A stretch of DNA of 64,000 nucleotides from an uncultured bacterium (GCA_949284985.1 CASDWY010000031.1:1-64000), one strand, 5' to 3'. Shown: positions 16,557 through 25,819, counted from the first letter of the stretch. Program-made: numbers and translations. Notes: generated by a model not told the origin, from the letters alone.

Positions 16557-17792
16557 ATGAAGAAACCAGAATTACTGATGCCTGCCGGCAATAAAGAAAA
16601 ATTAGAATATGCAATAAAATATGGTGCAGATGCAGTTTACCTGGGTTTGGGTGATTTTAGCTTGAGGTCAATGAGAAAAGGTGAAATTATAACTGCAGAA
16701 AACTTAAAATCTTCTATTGACTTAGCACATAAATTAGGCGCTAAGGCTTATCTGACCTTAAATATTTTTGCATTTAATAACGATATTCGTAATCTTGAAG
16801 AAAGTTTTGAAATAATTTCTGATGCAAACCCAGATGCGATAATCTTTTCAGATTTTGGTGTTTATAGAACAATTAAAAAATATATGCCTAATGTAGCTTT
16901 GCATGTTAGTACTCAAACAAATATTTTAAATTATGAAGCAGTTAAGTTTTGGCAAGATCTTGGAGCTCAAAGAACAATACTTGCAAGAGAATTGTCAATA
17001 GAAGAAATTGCAGATATAAAGGATAAAGTTCCAAATATGGAGTTGGAAGTTTTTGTGCATGGTGCACAATGTGTATCTTTCTCCGGCAGATGTTTGCTTA
17101 GTGATTATATGACAAAGGGGGAAAGAAAAGCTAATCATGGTGGGTGTGCGCAGGCATGCCGGTGGAGTTATAAGCTTGTTGAAAAAACACGTCCAAATGA
17201 ACCTATGGAAATAGAGGAAGATGAACGTGGAACTCATATATTAAGTACTAAAGATTTGAATTTAATTAAACTTATCCCGGATTTAGTAAACGCAGGTGTT
17301 GATAGCTTTAAAATTGAAGGAAGAACAAAAAGTTTGTATTATGTTTCTGCTGTTGCAAAAGCTTATAGAGAGGCAATTGATAGATATTGCTTGGAAGACC
17401 GTAGAGAGGTTGATGATTTATATGAAGATTTGTTGAAAGTCGGTAACCGTGGTTATACTCAAGGTTTTTATGTAGGTAAACCCAATAGTGATGGCTATAG
17501 CTACGATGTTTCAAAAGGCCTCGCAGGGGCGGATTTCTTATGTGAGTTTTGGGATAAAAAAAATGATACTTTTTTAGTTAAAGTAAAAAATAAGATTCTT
17601 TTAAATGATGAAGTCGAGATTATAACTCCCAAGGAAAAATTTGTTGCAAAAGTAGAGCTAATTTTGGACAAGGACGGAGTTGAGCTTGGAGTTGCTAATA
17701 CTAATGATGAATTATATTTGAAATTTTCTCAAGCTCCTGTGGATTACAATTATGCAATTGCTCGAACTGTAGGAATAAAAAATGAGAGATAA
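16557..17792 (+). CDS. trhP: U32-family protein, TrhP-type tRNA hydroxylation factor
   Basis: The 411-aa protein belongs to the U32 peptidase family: PELLMPAGNKEKLEYAIKYG and ADAVYLGLGDFSLR at the start, VHGAQCVSFSGRCLLSDYM, NHGGCAQACRWSY, and FKIEGRTKSLYYVS. The four cysteines in the C-x6-C...C-x3-C arrangement are the ligands used by the RNA-modifying U32 proteins (TrhP/YegQ, RlhA). TrhP makes 5-hydroxyuridine at tRNA position 34. Length and motif order fit TrhP best; RlhA-like 23S rRNA modification is the alternative. The next gene starts 6 nt downstream. Confidence 0.82.
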   Translation: MKKPELLMPAGNKEKLEYAIKYGADAVYLGLGDFSLRSMRKGEIITAENLKSSIDLAHKLGAKAYLTLNIFAFNNDIRNLEESFEIISDANPDAIIFSDFGVYRTIKKYMPNVALHVSTQTNILNYEAVKFWQDLGAQRTILARELSIEEIADIKDKVPNMELEVFVHGAQCVSFSGRCLLSDYMTKGERKANHGGCAQACRWSYKLVEKTRPNEPMEIEEDERGTHILSTKDLNLIKLIPDLVNAGVDSFKIEGRTKSLYYVSAVAKAYREAIDRYCLEDRREVDDLYEDLLKVGNRGYTQGFYVGKPNSDGYSYDVSKGLAGADFLCEFWDKKNDTFLVKVKNKILLNDEVEIITPKEKFVAKVELILDKDGVELGVANTNDELYLKFSQAPVDYNYAIARTVGIKNER

Positions 17793-17798
17793 GATGTT

Positions 17799-18278
17799 AT
17801 GCTTTTAAAACCGGATTTTAATATTTTATCAATTAAGGATATAAAGGTAGATGCCCTTATTGAACAAGGTGTAGAAGCTATTCTTTTTGACCTGGATAGT
17901 ACAGTTATGGCATCTAAAAGTGGGATTTTTGAACCTTGGGTTCTTGAGTTTTTTGATGAACTTTCTAAACATTTTTGCGTGGCAATACTTAGTAACAATA
18001 AAAATAAGGACTATATTGCTAAAGCTCAGCAACAGTGCAAAATTGATGTTGTGGGGCATGCAAATAAGCCTAATCCCAAAATATTGTTGGAATATCTGCA
18101 TTCAAAAAACATTTCCCCCTGTAATGCCGTAATGATAGGTGATAGACCATTAACAGATATTCTTGCAGGTCAAATTGCCGGAACAAAAACAATATTAGTT
18201 GACTCTATAACTCGCACAACAGAACCAAAGCTTACGAGATTTGTTCGTTTTTTGGAGCGTTTGACAATTCGACGTTAA
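17799..18278 (+). CDS. YqeG family HAD phosphatase
   Basis: A 159-aa HAD-superfamily protein of the YqeG type. The nucleophile motif is ILFDLDSTVM (about residues 29-38), motif II is AILSNNKNKD, the Lys is in HANKPNPKI, and the acidic motif is MIGDRPLTDILAGQIAGTKT. YqeG proteins resemble mitochondrial phosphatidylglycerophosphate phosphatases, so PGP dephosphorylation in phospholipid synthesis is possible, but the bacterial function is poorly defined. It follows trhP by 6 nt and converges with secG. Confidence 0.88.
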   Translation: MLLKPDFNILSIKDIKVDALIEQGVEAILFDLDSTVMASKSGIFEPWVLEFFDELSKHFCVAILSNNKNKDYIAKAQQQCKIDVVGHANKPNPKILLEYLHSKNISPCNAVMIGDRPLTDILAGQIAGTKTILVDSITRTTEPKLTRFVRFLERLTIRR

Positions 18279-18288
18279 GTTTTTAAGT

Positions 18289-18513
18289 TTATTTGAGCAC
18301 GTTATATGCAAGGATAAAAGAACATATTATAAAGACTATGGAAACGTACATAGTAAGCTTGTTAAGTCCTTTTTCTGCATTTTTCTGTGATGAAAAAAGT
18401 TGAGATGTTCCACCAAATGAGGCAATGCCATCGCCTTTAGGTGAGTGCATTAATACAAGAGCTATAAGCAAAATTGCTGCTATAATTTGTACAATCCATA
18501 TAAATGTTTGCAT
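18289..18513 (-). CDS. secG: Preprotein translocase subunit SecG
   Basis: SecG is the small accessory subunit of the SecYEG channel. The 74-aa protein has two membrane helices (about residues 5-20 and 53-71) separated by the family loop SPKGDGIASFGGTSQLF. It ends 10 nt from the convergent YqeG gene, and a good AGGAG-like site precedes its ATG. Confidence 0.9.
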   Translation of the reverse strand: MQTFIWIVQIIAAILLIALVLMHSPKGDGIASFGGTSQLFSSQKNAEKGLNKLTMYVSIVFIICSFILAYNVLK

Positions 18514-18582
18514 AATTAAAATTCTCCTTGAGTCTAATTTAAAACAAGATTAGCATGAAAATACAAAATGTCCAATATATCC

Positions 18583-19932
18583 TTAAGCTTTATTTTGATT
18601 TTCTTCTACGTCTTGGGGTTCTTGAGCAAGCTTTTTGATTTTTAATTTCAAGATTCTAGCTCCGTCAATCTCAATAACGGTAAATTCTAATCCCTTATAA
18701 ACAACTTTATCTTTAAGTTCAGCAATTCTGCCAAGTTCTTTGACAACAATTCCTGCTACAGTTTCTACATCTTCTTCTTCAATACGTCCAATGTCAAACA
18801 TTTCTTCAAGTTCATCCAGACGAAGTTTGGCATTAACAATATATTCATCTTCACCAATTTGCCTAATATCAGCTTCTTCTTCGTCAAATTCGTCTTGAAC
18901 TTCTCCAAAAATTTCTTCGAGAACATCTTCAAGCGTAATAAGTCCGGAAGTGCCTCCAAATTCGTCAATAACAATAGCTAATTGGTTTTTTGTTGTTTTA
19001 AAATCTCTCACGAGTTGATCCATTTTTACTGTTTCAGGAACTAAAAGTGGTTCTCTAAGAAGATTATGAATATTAAATTCACCATTTGTTCGTCTTAGTG
19101 CGTATAAATCTTTAACATGCAAAATGCCTATAACGTGATCTAAATCTTCTTCATAAACCGGATATCTTGTATATTGGTTTTCAGAAACTATAGCTTCTAT
19201 TTCATCAAGAGACATAATAGATTCTATGGCAATCATGTCAGGACGCGGTACCATTATTTGTTTTGCTACTAGATCAGTAAATTTTAAAACATTTTGCAGC
19301 ATGTCTTTTTCTGTTTCATTAAGCATCCCTTCATTACAGCTTGCGTCGATTATAATATTAAGTTCTTCTGCAGAGTGAGACAAGTGTGTTCCTGTAGCAG
19401 GCGGTATTTTTAAAAGCTTTAATAGAATGTTGCCAAATCCGTTAAGAATAAAAATAAAAGGTGTAAATATTTTAGTGATAAATGCCATTGGACGAGTAAC
19501 AAATAATGCTGTTCTTTCAGGGTATTGTAGTGCAATGGATTTTGGCATGAGCTCACCGATTACTACGTGAAGTAATGTAATTAATGCAAATGCGAGTGTA
19601 ACAGATACCGAATGAACAGCGATGTCTTTACCAATAAAAGGTAAAAAAGAAAATAGCGGTTCAATTAATTTTGCGATAGCACCTTCTCCAACCCAACCTA
19701 TACCTATGCTGGAGATTGTTATTCCTAATTGCACTGCAGCAATATACCTGTCAAGGTGCTCTAGAGCATGTATCGCAATTTCTGCAGTTGTATTACCTTC
19801 TTTTGATAGTTGAAGTATTCTTGACTGTCTTACGCTAACGAGCGCAAATTCTGATGCAACGAAAAATGCATTTGCAAGTAGTAAAATAACTACTATTATT
19901 AGGTTAAATATAATTTTATTGTCTATGTCCAT
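18583..19932 (-). CDS. CNNM/CorC (TlyC-like) membrane protein with CBS pair
   Basis: A 449-aa integral membrane protein with the layout DUF21 (three to four membrane helices, about residues 8-160, containing IGITISSIGIGWVGEGAIA), a CBS pair (about 215-335, MVPRPDMIAIES and GILHVKDLYAL) and a C-terminal CorC_HlyC domain (EIFGEVQDEFDEEEADI). Members are implicated in Mg2+ or Na+/Mg2+ transport and are often called hemolysins. Substrate here is not determinable from sequence. It is probably a single-gene transcript. Confidence 0.88.
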   Translation of the reverse strand: MDIDNKIIFNLIIVVILLLANAFFVASEFALVSVRQSRILQLSKEGNTTAEIAIHALEHLDRYIAAVQLGITISSIGIGWVGEGAIAKLIEPLFSFLPFIGKDIAVHSVSVTLAFALITLLHVVIGELMPKSIALQYPERTALFVTRPMAFITKIFTPFIFILNGFGNILLKLLKIPPATGTHLSHSAEELNIIIDASCNEGMLNETEKDMLQNVLKFTDLVAKQIMVPRPDMIAIESIMSLDEIEAIVSENQYTRYPVYEEDLDHVIGILHVKDLYALRRTNGEFNIHNLLREPLLVPETVKMDQLVRDFKTTKNQLAIVIDEFGGTSGLITLEDVLEEIFGEVQDEFDEEEADIRQIGEDEYIVNAKLRLDELEEMFDIGRIEEEDVETVAGIVVKELGRIAELKDKVVYKGLEFTVIEIDGARILKLKIKKLAQEPQDVEENQNKA

Positions 19933-19993
19933 TTATTATCCTTATATCTACTTTTTTAATTATACAATAATATCAGATTATAGCAAGAATGTT

Positions 19994-20021
19994 AAAAGGG
20001 GCAAGTTAAGTTGCCCCTTTT
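19994..20021 (-). terminator. Intrinsic terminator of the NhaD-like gene
   Basis: An 11-bp stem, AAAAGGGGCAA (19994-20004) with TTGCCCCTTTT (20011-20021), encloses a 6-nt loop. It lies 4 nt after the minus-strand gene ending at 20025 and has T-rich ends on both strands, so it may also act for plus-strand transcripts. Confidence 0.75.
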
Positions 20022-20024
20022 TAT

Positions 20025-21356
20025 TTATGATGCATTAGTTAAAAATCGGAAATATATGTAAATAGAAGAAATTATTAACGAAATTATCATAATACTCAGC
20101 CCATATTTTAAATAACGCATAAAGGTTATTTTGTGGCCTTTAGCTGCTGCAGTTTCAGAAACAATAACGTTTGCAGCGGCACCGATAATTGTTGCGTTAC
20201 CTCCAAGACAAGCCCCTAAAGCTAAGCACCACCATAGCGGATGAGCGTATACAGCACCTTGGGTAACTTGGATTTGGTAGATTAATGGAGCCATGGTCGC
20301 TGTGTAAGGAATGTTATCAATAATTCCAGATAAAATACCTGAACCCCAGAGAATTATCATTGCTGTAGCTTTTTCGCTTCCATCAGTAACATTTAGTAGC
20401 CATTCAGCCATAAGTTTTATGCCGCCGGAAGCTTCTAAACCTCCAATTATAATGAATAATCCTACAAAAAAGAAAATTGTGTTCCATTCTATAGCTTCAA
20501 GAATTCCTTTTGGTTTTTCAAAGATTAGCAAAAAGCTTGCACCCATCATTGCCATAAGGTAGGTTTCAATGTGGGTAATATCATGAAGCATAAAGCCTAT
20601 AATGACAATTAAAAGTGTTAATCCGGATCTCCAAAGAAGGGCTTTGTCTGTGATTGTGTGTGAGTTGTCTAGATTTGCAACTTTTGCCATATTTTCCGGT
20701 GTTGCTTTAAGTTTTTTCCTAAATACAGCAATAAGAATTATTACGGTTACCAATAATATAAAAGTAACTACGCCTGTAAGCTCATTTACAAAGTCCATAA
20801 AAGAAAAGCCTGCTTTACTTCCTATAATTATATTTGGTGGATCACCAATTAGTGTAGCTGTTCCACCAATATTTGAGGCAAGAATTTCTGTCATTAAGTA
20901 TGGTATAGGGTCAATTTCTAACTCTTTTGCTATAACAAATGTTATTGGCATTATTAAAATAACAGTAGTTACATTGTCTAAAAATGCTGATGCTATAGCA
21001 GTAAAAAGAGCAAGAGCAATAAGAATTTTAATTGGATGCCCTTTTGTAAAACGCAACAGTTGATTTGCTGCCCAATTAAACATACCGCTTTGTGCAGAAA
21101 TATGGACAATAATCATCATACTAATTAGTAGAAAGATTACATTAAAGTCGATAAAGTTTGCGAAATAATGCGGAGGAATATCTGCTTGACCTCTGCTTGC
21201 AGTTACTAGTCCAAGAAGTATTGTTATTGATGCCCCTATGAGTGCAACTGTTACTTTTGAAATTTTTTCGGTAGCTATGAATATATAAGCAATAAGTAAT
21301 ATAATCCCTGATACCAGGACGGCATTTTGCGCTACCAGTGCGTGTAATGCATCCAT
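20025..21356 (-). CDS. ArsB/NhaD-type ion transporter
   Basis: A 443-aa polytopic membrane protein with about 11-12 hydrophobic segments. ALFTAIASAFLDNVTTVILI and ASNIGGTATLIGDPPNIIIG are the two hairpin motifs of the ion-transporter superfamily group that includes ArsB, NhaD and the eukaryotic P protein. The second half holds the repeat-related GILSGIIDNIPYTATMAPLI and GACLGGNATIIGAAANVIVS. The latter sequences resemble the NhaD/P-protein Na+/H+ antiporters more than arsenite pumps, and no ars genes are adjacent. Substrate unproven. Confidence 0.85.
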   Translation of the reverse strand: MDALHALVAQNAVLVSGIILLIAYIFIATEKISKVTVALIGASITILLGLVTASRGQADIPPHYFANFIDFNVIFLLISMMIIVHISAQSGMFNWAANQLLRFTKGHPIKILIALALFTAIASAFLDNVTTVILIMPITFVIAKELEIDPIPYLMTEILASNIGGTATLIGDPPNIIIGSKAGFSFMDFVNELTGVVTFILLVTVIILIAVFRKKLKATPENMAKVANLDNSHTITDKALLWRSGLTLLIVIIGFMLHDITHIETYLMAMMGASFLLIFEKPKGILEAIEWNTIFFFVGLFIIIGGLEASGGIKLMAEWLLNVTDGSEKATAMIILWGSGILSGIIDNIPYTATMAPLIYQIQVTQGAVYAHPLWWCLALGACLGGNATIIGAAANVIVSETAAAKGHKITFMRYLKYGLSIMIISLIISSIYIYFRFLTNAS

Positions 21357-21534
21357 TGTTTTCTCCTCATAAAAATGATAGCTATTTCAATGGTATCGCA
21401 AAAATATTAAGATTTATAGTAATCTTTAAGTATGTTAATATTTGTAACAAAAGTTTTTATATAAAGTCAATTTAGGAAGTAAAAAAGTTTTTATATATGT
21501 GTAAGGTTAGATAGAATTAATTTTGGAGGTTAGT

Positions 21535-22449
21535 ATGGCTAATGCACTAGCGTTAAATGTGGCAGCTTGTGGTCAATATCCTTATGTAAATCCCTATATG
21601 ACTAATGGTTTTATTGGCGCTGGAGATTCAATCTTTGAAGATGGCTTTTATAATGGATATTATATGGGCTATTCGCCGATGAAAGCACCTGTTATGCCTT
21701 ATGGACTAAATAATATGTATTTAGGTGGAGGTTTTGTTCCAACTTTTGGTGCCGGAGTTAACTCTACTGAATTTGCAAAAATTAGAAATATGAGTCAGGA
21801 AGAACGTTTAGTTTATTTTGACAATATTCAAGAAAGACAAGAAGAACTTTTTGCAAAAAGACAAGAAAGATTAGAAGATAGAAACTTAGACAGACAATTG
21901 AGCAGAATTCAGCGTAGTAACGGCCTTCAAGAAAGCGAAAGAGCTGCAAAAGTAGCAGTTGAGACTTTGTTCTATGTTATAGAAGACAATAGAAAAGACG
22001 AAGTTATGTCATGCTTTAATCAATTAAAAGCTCAAATTGCAAAAATGCCGCAAAACAAAAAGCTTGTTAAAGGTCCTGACGGAAAATATTTAGAGAAAGA
22101 ACTTGATGATAAAGAATTGTCTGCTAAAGCAAGAGAATATTATCAACAAGTTACCGGTAAAAACCTTGTTGCTCATATCAATGAATCTCTTTCGGGTTCT
22201 TTTGTTCAAGGGCTTAAAAACGGTATAAGTCTTGGACTAGCTGAAAACGAAGATGCAGATTCATTAACAGAAAAGGTAATGGGCTTAAAACGAGATAGCA
22301 CCAATAAAGTAGTAAAAGGAATAGGACGAGTCAGCGGAGCAGCAGCAGTTGGTGCTGCGGTCGGAACAGCTATCGCCCCGGGTATTGGTTCTGCTATCGG
22401 AGCAGGAGTCGGTTTTGCATACGGTCTTCTGTCTTGTATCTGGGATTAA
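21535..22449 (+). CDS. Hypothetical protein with C-terminal glycine zipper
   Basis: I do not recognise a named family. The 304-aa protein has a Gly/Tyr/Pro/Met-rich N-terminus (YMGYSPMKAPVMPYGLNNMY), a charged helical middle rich in Glu, Arg and Gln (about 85-240, likely coiled coil), and a C-terminal glycine zipper (GAAAVGAAVGTAIAPGIGSA) followed by a hydrophobic tail ending CIWD. Glycine zippers insert in or associate with membranes. The ATG at 21535 is chosen because GGAGG precedes it by 5 nt. A terminator follows directly. Confidence 0.7.
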   Translation: MANALALNVAACGQYPYVNPYMTNGFIGAGDSIFEDGFYNGYYMGYSPMKAPVMPYGLNNMYLGGGFVPTFGAGVNSTEFAKIRNMSQEERLVYFDNIQERQEELFAKRQERLEDRNLDRQLSRIQRSNGLQESERAAKVAVETLFYVIEDNRKDEVMSCFNQLKAQIAKMPQNKKLVKGPDGKYLEKELDDKELSAKAREYYQQVTGKNLVAHINESLSGSFVQGLKNGISLGLAENEDADSLTEKVMGLKRDSTNKVVKGIGRVSGAAAVGAAVGTAIAPGIGSAIGAGVGFAYGLLSCIWD

Positions 22450-22453
22450 TAAA

Positions 22454-22479
22454 AAAAAAGACCCTTTAGGGTCTTTTTT
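22454..22479. terminator. Bidirectional intrinsic terminator
   Basis: AAAAAAGACCC and GGGTCTTTTTT form a GC-capped stem with a 4-nt loop at 22465-22468. The T run on the plus strand ends the glycine-zipper gene and the A run gives a T run for cysE on the minus strand. Confidence 0.8.
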
Positions 22480-23128
22480 ATTGCATATTTTTAATATTTT
22501 CAACTTGTTCTTTTAAATCGGATAATTCATACTTTAGTCTGTTGAGACTACAAGTTACTGGGTCTGGAATTCTATTGTGTTGAAGTTGACCATCTACAAC
22601 AACTCTTTGGTGTACTATTTTGCCTGGAATACCAACAACCGTACAGTCATTAGGAACATTATCTATTACCACCGAGCCTGCACCTATTCTGGAGTTGTCT
22701 CCTATTGTTATGTTCCCCAGTATTTTTGCTCCTGCACCGATTACTACATTATTACCTATTGTTGGGTGTCGTTTGCCATGTGTCATTGTTGTGCCGCCAA
22801 GTGTTACCTGTTGGTAGATTAGAACGTCATTCCCAATTATTGTTGTTTCTCCGATTACAATCCCCATACCATGGTCAATAAACAATCTTCGTCCTATTGT
22901 TGCACCGGGGTGAATTTCAATTCCTGTAAAAAATCTCATTATTTGTGAAATAAGTCTTGGTATAAAAGGAATTTTCCAATATCTGAGTTTGTGTGCGATT
23001 CTGTGCGCAATTAAAGAATGCAGACCAGGGTAGCAAAATAAGACCTCAAAAATGTTTGCTGCTGCAGGGTCATTTTTATATATTGTATGAATATCTTCTA
23101 TTATTTGTTTTATTGCTTTTATAATCAT
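22478..23128 (-). CDS. cysE: Serine O-acetyltransferase
   Basis: CysE acetylates L-serine to O-acetylserine, the acceptor of sulfide in cysteine synthesis. The protein shows the N-terminal helical part with [20 protein letters not shown], then the left-handed hexapeptide-repeat helix ([40 protein letters not shown] and following repeats) including the active-site Asp-His ([13 protein letters not shown]). I prefer the ATG at 23128 (MIIKAIKQ), which matches family length at 216 aa; an ATG at 23164 is in frame. Confidence 0.93.
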   Translation of the reverse strand: MIIKAIKQIIEDIHTIYKNDPAAANIFEVLFCYPGLHSLIAHRIAHKLRYWKIPFIPRLISQIMRFFTGIEIHPGATIGRRLFIDHGMGIVIGETTIIGNDVLIYQQVTLGGTTMTHGKRHPTIGNNVVIGAGAKILGNITIGDNSRIGAGSVVIDNVPNDCTVVGIPGKIVHQRVVVDGQLQHNRIPDPVTCSLNRLKYELSDLKEQVENIKNMQ

Positions 23129-23287
23129 ATTTTTACCAAGTTCTTTGTGGTCTAAACATATCATAGGTGCTTTGTATTTTCAAGTTATTTAATTGTTGCG
23201 TGAATGTTTTTTTGAATATTTAGAATGTTGTTAAAAAACAACTTTTAACATATAATTTCAATAAATAATAAAAAGAGAATTTATAGT

Positions 23288-24412
23288 ATGAAATTTTGCA
23301 AAAAATGTGTAATGCCTGATACACGGCCGGGAATAGTTTTTAACGAGCAAGGTGTGTGTTTGCCTTGTATACGAGCAGAACAAAAAAAGAACATTGACTG
23401 GGATTTGAGATTTCAAGAATTAAAGCAACTTTGTGATAAATATCGTAGAAAATCGGAAGATGAATATGATTGCTTAATAGCTGTTTCAGGCGGAAAAGAT
23501 AGCCATTATCAAGTCTATGTGATGAAAGAGCTTATGGGAATGAATCCTTTGTTGATAACTGTTGAGGATTTGTTTACACCTACTGAAGCTGCAAAAAGTA
23601 ATATTTATAATATAACAAAAACCTTTAATTGTAATCTTTTGGCTTTTAAACCAAATCCAGTAGCTGGTAAGAAAATAAGCAGATATATGTTTGAAAAATA
23701 CGGTAGACCTACTTGGTATTTTGATCGTCTTTTGTACTCTGTTCCTTTGCATTACTCGGCTATGCTTAATTTACCTTTGTTAGTTTACGGAGAAAACGTT
23801 TCATATGAGTATGGCGGGATTGATGATAAAGAAACTTATTCTGCAAGAGAATTGATATATAACGGTGTTGCTCCGGATGTTGATATGAATGAATTGTTAA
23901 AACTTGGCGTAGCCAGAAATGAGTTAATATATTTAAAAGCACCGTCTTGGGAGTGCCTTAATAAGATTGATCCGATTTATTTAAGTTATTTTGTTGAGTG
24001 GGATGATATAAAAAATTATGAGTTTGCGAAGTCAAGAGGGTTTAAAGATCTTTCTAATGAATGGATCCGATCAAATTATATTGATAATTTTAGCCATATT
24101 GATTCTTTTGGATTTGTTATAGGTTCTTGGATGAAGTATCCTAAGTTCGGTCATGCTTTTGCTACTGATTTTGCATCAAGACTTGTTCGTAAGGGGTTAA
24201 TTACTCGTGATGAAGCTGTTAAGCTTGTTGAAAAAAAAGATTATAATGTAGATATTAAAATTGTTGAAGATTTTTGTAAATTTGTGGAAATTTCTTTGGA
24301 TGAATTTTATTCTGCGTTGGATAATCTTTATAATAAAGAAATTTTCTTTAAAGATGAAAATGGACAGTGGAAATTAAAACCAGAGCTTGTTTCCCTAAGA
24401 AGATCTCCATAA
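23288..24412 (+). CDS. N-acetyl sugar amidotransferase (PseA/WbpG-like)
   Basis: The 374-aa protein begins with a zinc-ribbon-like KFCKKCVMPDTRPGIVF...CLPC, followed by the PP-loop LIAVSGGKDSHYQVYVM at about residues 62-78, the layout of the PseA/WbpG/LegN amidotransferases. These use ammonia from a HisH/HisF-type partner to turn an N-acetyl group into an acetamidino group on sugars such as pseudaminic acid or in O-antigen. No glutaminase partner is adjacent here. With the Maf-like protein and FliD, modification of a flagellar or surface sugar is the likely role, though inferred. Confidence 0.82.
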   Translation: MKFCKKCVMPDTRPGIVFNEQGVCLPCIRAEQKKNIDWDLRFQELKQLCDKYRRKSEDEYDCLIAVSGGKDSHYQVYVMKELMGMNPLLITVEDLFTPTEAAKSNIYNITKTFNCNLLAFKPNPVAGKKISRYMFEKYGRPTWYFDRLLYSVPLHYSAMLNLPLLVYGENVSYEYGGIDDKETYSARELIYNGVAPDVDMNELLKLGVARNELIYLKAPSWECLNKIDPIYLSYFVEWDDIKNYEFAKSRGFKDLSNEWIRSNYIDNFSHIDSFGFVIGSWMKYPKFGHAFATDFASRLVRKGLITRDEAVKLVEKKDYNVDIKIVEDFCKFVEISLDEFYSALDNLYNKEIFFKDENGQWKLKPELVSLRRSP

Positions 24413-24452
24413 AAATTAAGAAATTGTTGCTTAGAGTTTATTGGCGGTAAAT

Positions 24453-24773
24453 TTAATTTACAACTGAATAAATTATTTTATATATAAGTTTTTTTTCTTT
24501 GATTGAGGCTTTTTTTATTAAGCTTATAATTTCTTTTTCAATATCAATTTTATCTTCAAGGTGTTTTGTTGAAAATAAATCCCTTATTTCTACATTAAAA
24601 GCAGTTGCAAACTTTTCTAAGTTATCGTAGCTGGTAAAGTAATAACCTGTTTCAATTCGGCTAATTGTTTGGTAATCTAACTCTAGTATTTCAGCTAATT
24701 TTTCTTGAGTTAAATTATTTTTTTCTCTAAGTTCTTTTATTCTTTTGCCGAATAGTTTGTTGCCAGATGCCAT
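24453..24773 (-). CDS. XRE-family HTH transcriptional regulator
   Basis: A 106-aa protein with an N-terminal Cro/C1-type helix-turn-helix (LFGKRIKELREKNNLTQEKL, AEILELDYQTISRIETG) and a helical C-terminal tail of about 40 residues (KEIISLIKKASIKEKKLIYK) that may dimerise. The ATG at 24773 is preferred because GGGAGA lies 8 nt upstream; an in-frame ATG at 24809 is possible. A long palindrome inside the promoter at 24844-24872 lies between this gene and the divergent pyruvyltransferase gene and is the likely operator. Confidence 0.85.
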   Translation of the reverse strand: MASGNKLFGKRIKELREKNNLTQEKLAEILELDYQTISRIETGYYFTSYDNLEKFATAFNVEIRDLFSTKHLEDKIDIEKEIISLIKKASIKEKKLIYKIIYSVVN

Positions 24774-24843
24774 GTTTATGTCTCCCAGAGTTATATTAAC
24801 GAATAACATTACAATAAAGAATGTAGTTTTACATCTTAATATA

Positions 24844-24871
24844 TTGACAAAGTATACGTATAGCGTATACT
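24844..24871 (+). promoter_or_regulatory. Strong plus-strand promoter overlapped by a palindromic operator
   Basis: TTGACA (24844-24849) and TATACT (24866-24871) are 16 bp apart. A 9-bp inverted repeat, AAGTATACG at 24850-24858 and CGTATACTT at 24864-24872, fills the spacer and covers the -10 box. Binding of a dimeric repressor here would block transcription of the gene at 24932. The neighbouring XRE protein is the obvious candidate. Confidence 0.7.
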
Positions 24872-24931
24872 TATAATATTAATATGTACACTTTTTTGAA
24901 AATATGATATGTTAGTAGATAAGGATTTTGT

Positions 24932-25819
24932 ATGAAAAATAGTCTTGTTTTATATTATGTAGGAACGCGTGGAATTAATTTTGGTGATTCGATTAATCCT
25001 GTTTTTTTTGAGCGTATTTTAGGAATGAAGGTAAAAAGAGGGTATCCGACAAATAGTGATGTCGTTGGTATAGGATCACTTATGCAAATGCTTACTATGC
25101 AAAACATTATTAAGTATAAAAAGTTTTTTTATTTATTAAAGTTTAATCCACGACCAATTTTTACGCTGAGTACTGGTTTTAGGAATGATTTTGACGTTGA
25201 TAATAATTTTTTAATTCGAACATATAGAAAAGTAAAACCTGTTATATTACGAGGAGTGCTTTCGCATAAAACATTAGAGAAAATAAATAAACAAAAATAT
25301 GATAATGTTTCTTACGGAGATTTGGGGCTTTTATTCCCATATTTGTTGAATAAAAAAATTCCAAAGAAATATAAGCTTGGAATTGTGCCTCATAAATATG
25401 ACTATAACAATCCTATAATAGGTGAAATATCAAATAAAATTCCTGATTCTGTGTTGATTGATTTAAGGAGACCGCCAATGGAAACTTTAGAAAAAATTGC
25501 TGAATGTGAAACTATTATTTCATCTAGTTTGCATGGGTTGATAGTCGCTGATAGTATGAATATTCCTAATAAAAGAATAAAATTATCTAATTTAGGCCTT
25601 AATGAAAATTCAGATTTTAAATTTGACGATTATTATTCAATATATTCAAATAGTTTGCCTAATTATATTTCTTTAACACAAGAAAATTATAAGATGTTTA
25701 TAAATGATTTATCTAGTGATAGTTTTTTTGAGGATTACTGTATTTCATACAATGAAGTTCAGAAGCATCAAGAAAATCTTTATAAAGTATGCTTGAATTT
25801 TAGGGATATGGTTGTGTAA
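24932..25819 (+). CDS. Polysaccharide pyruvyltransferase family protein
   Basis: The 295-aa protein has the N-terminal VGTRGINFGDSINPVFFERI and the C-terminal ISSSLHGLIVADSMNIP typical of the pyruvyltransferase (CsaB/WcaK/Pvg1) family, which add pyruvate ketals from PEP to sugars in extracellular or surface polysaccharides. AAGGAT precedes the ATG. It is transcribed from the operator-controlled promoter at 24844. The base composition is slightly more AT-rich than its neighbours, with a low GC third position, which may mark horizontal acquisition, but I have not measured it. Confidence 0.78.
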   Translation: MKNSLVLYYVGTRGINFGDSINPVFFERILGMKVKRGYPTNSDVVGIGSLMQMLTMQNIIKYKKFFYLLKFNPRPIFTLSTGFRNDFDVDNNFLIRTYRKVKPVILRGVLSHKTLEKINKQKYDNVSYGDLGLLFPYLLNKKIPKKYKLGIVPHKYDYNNPIIGEISNKIPDSVLIDLRRPPMETLEKIAECETIISSSLHGLIVADSMNIPNKRIKLSNLGLNENSDFKFDDYYSIYSNSLPNYISLTQENYKMFINDLSSDSFFEDYCISYNEVQKHQENLYKVCLNFRDMVV

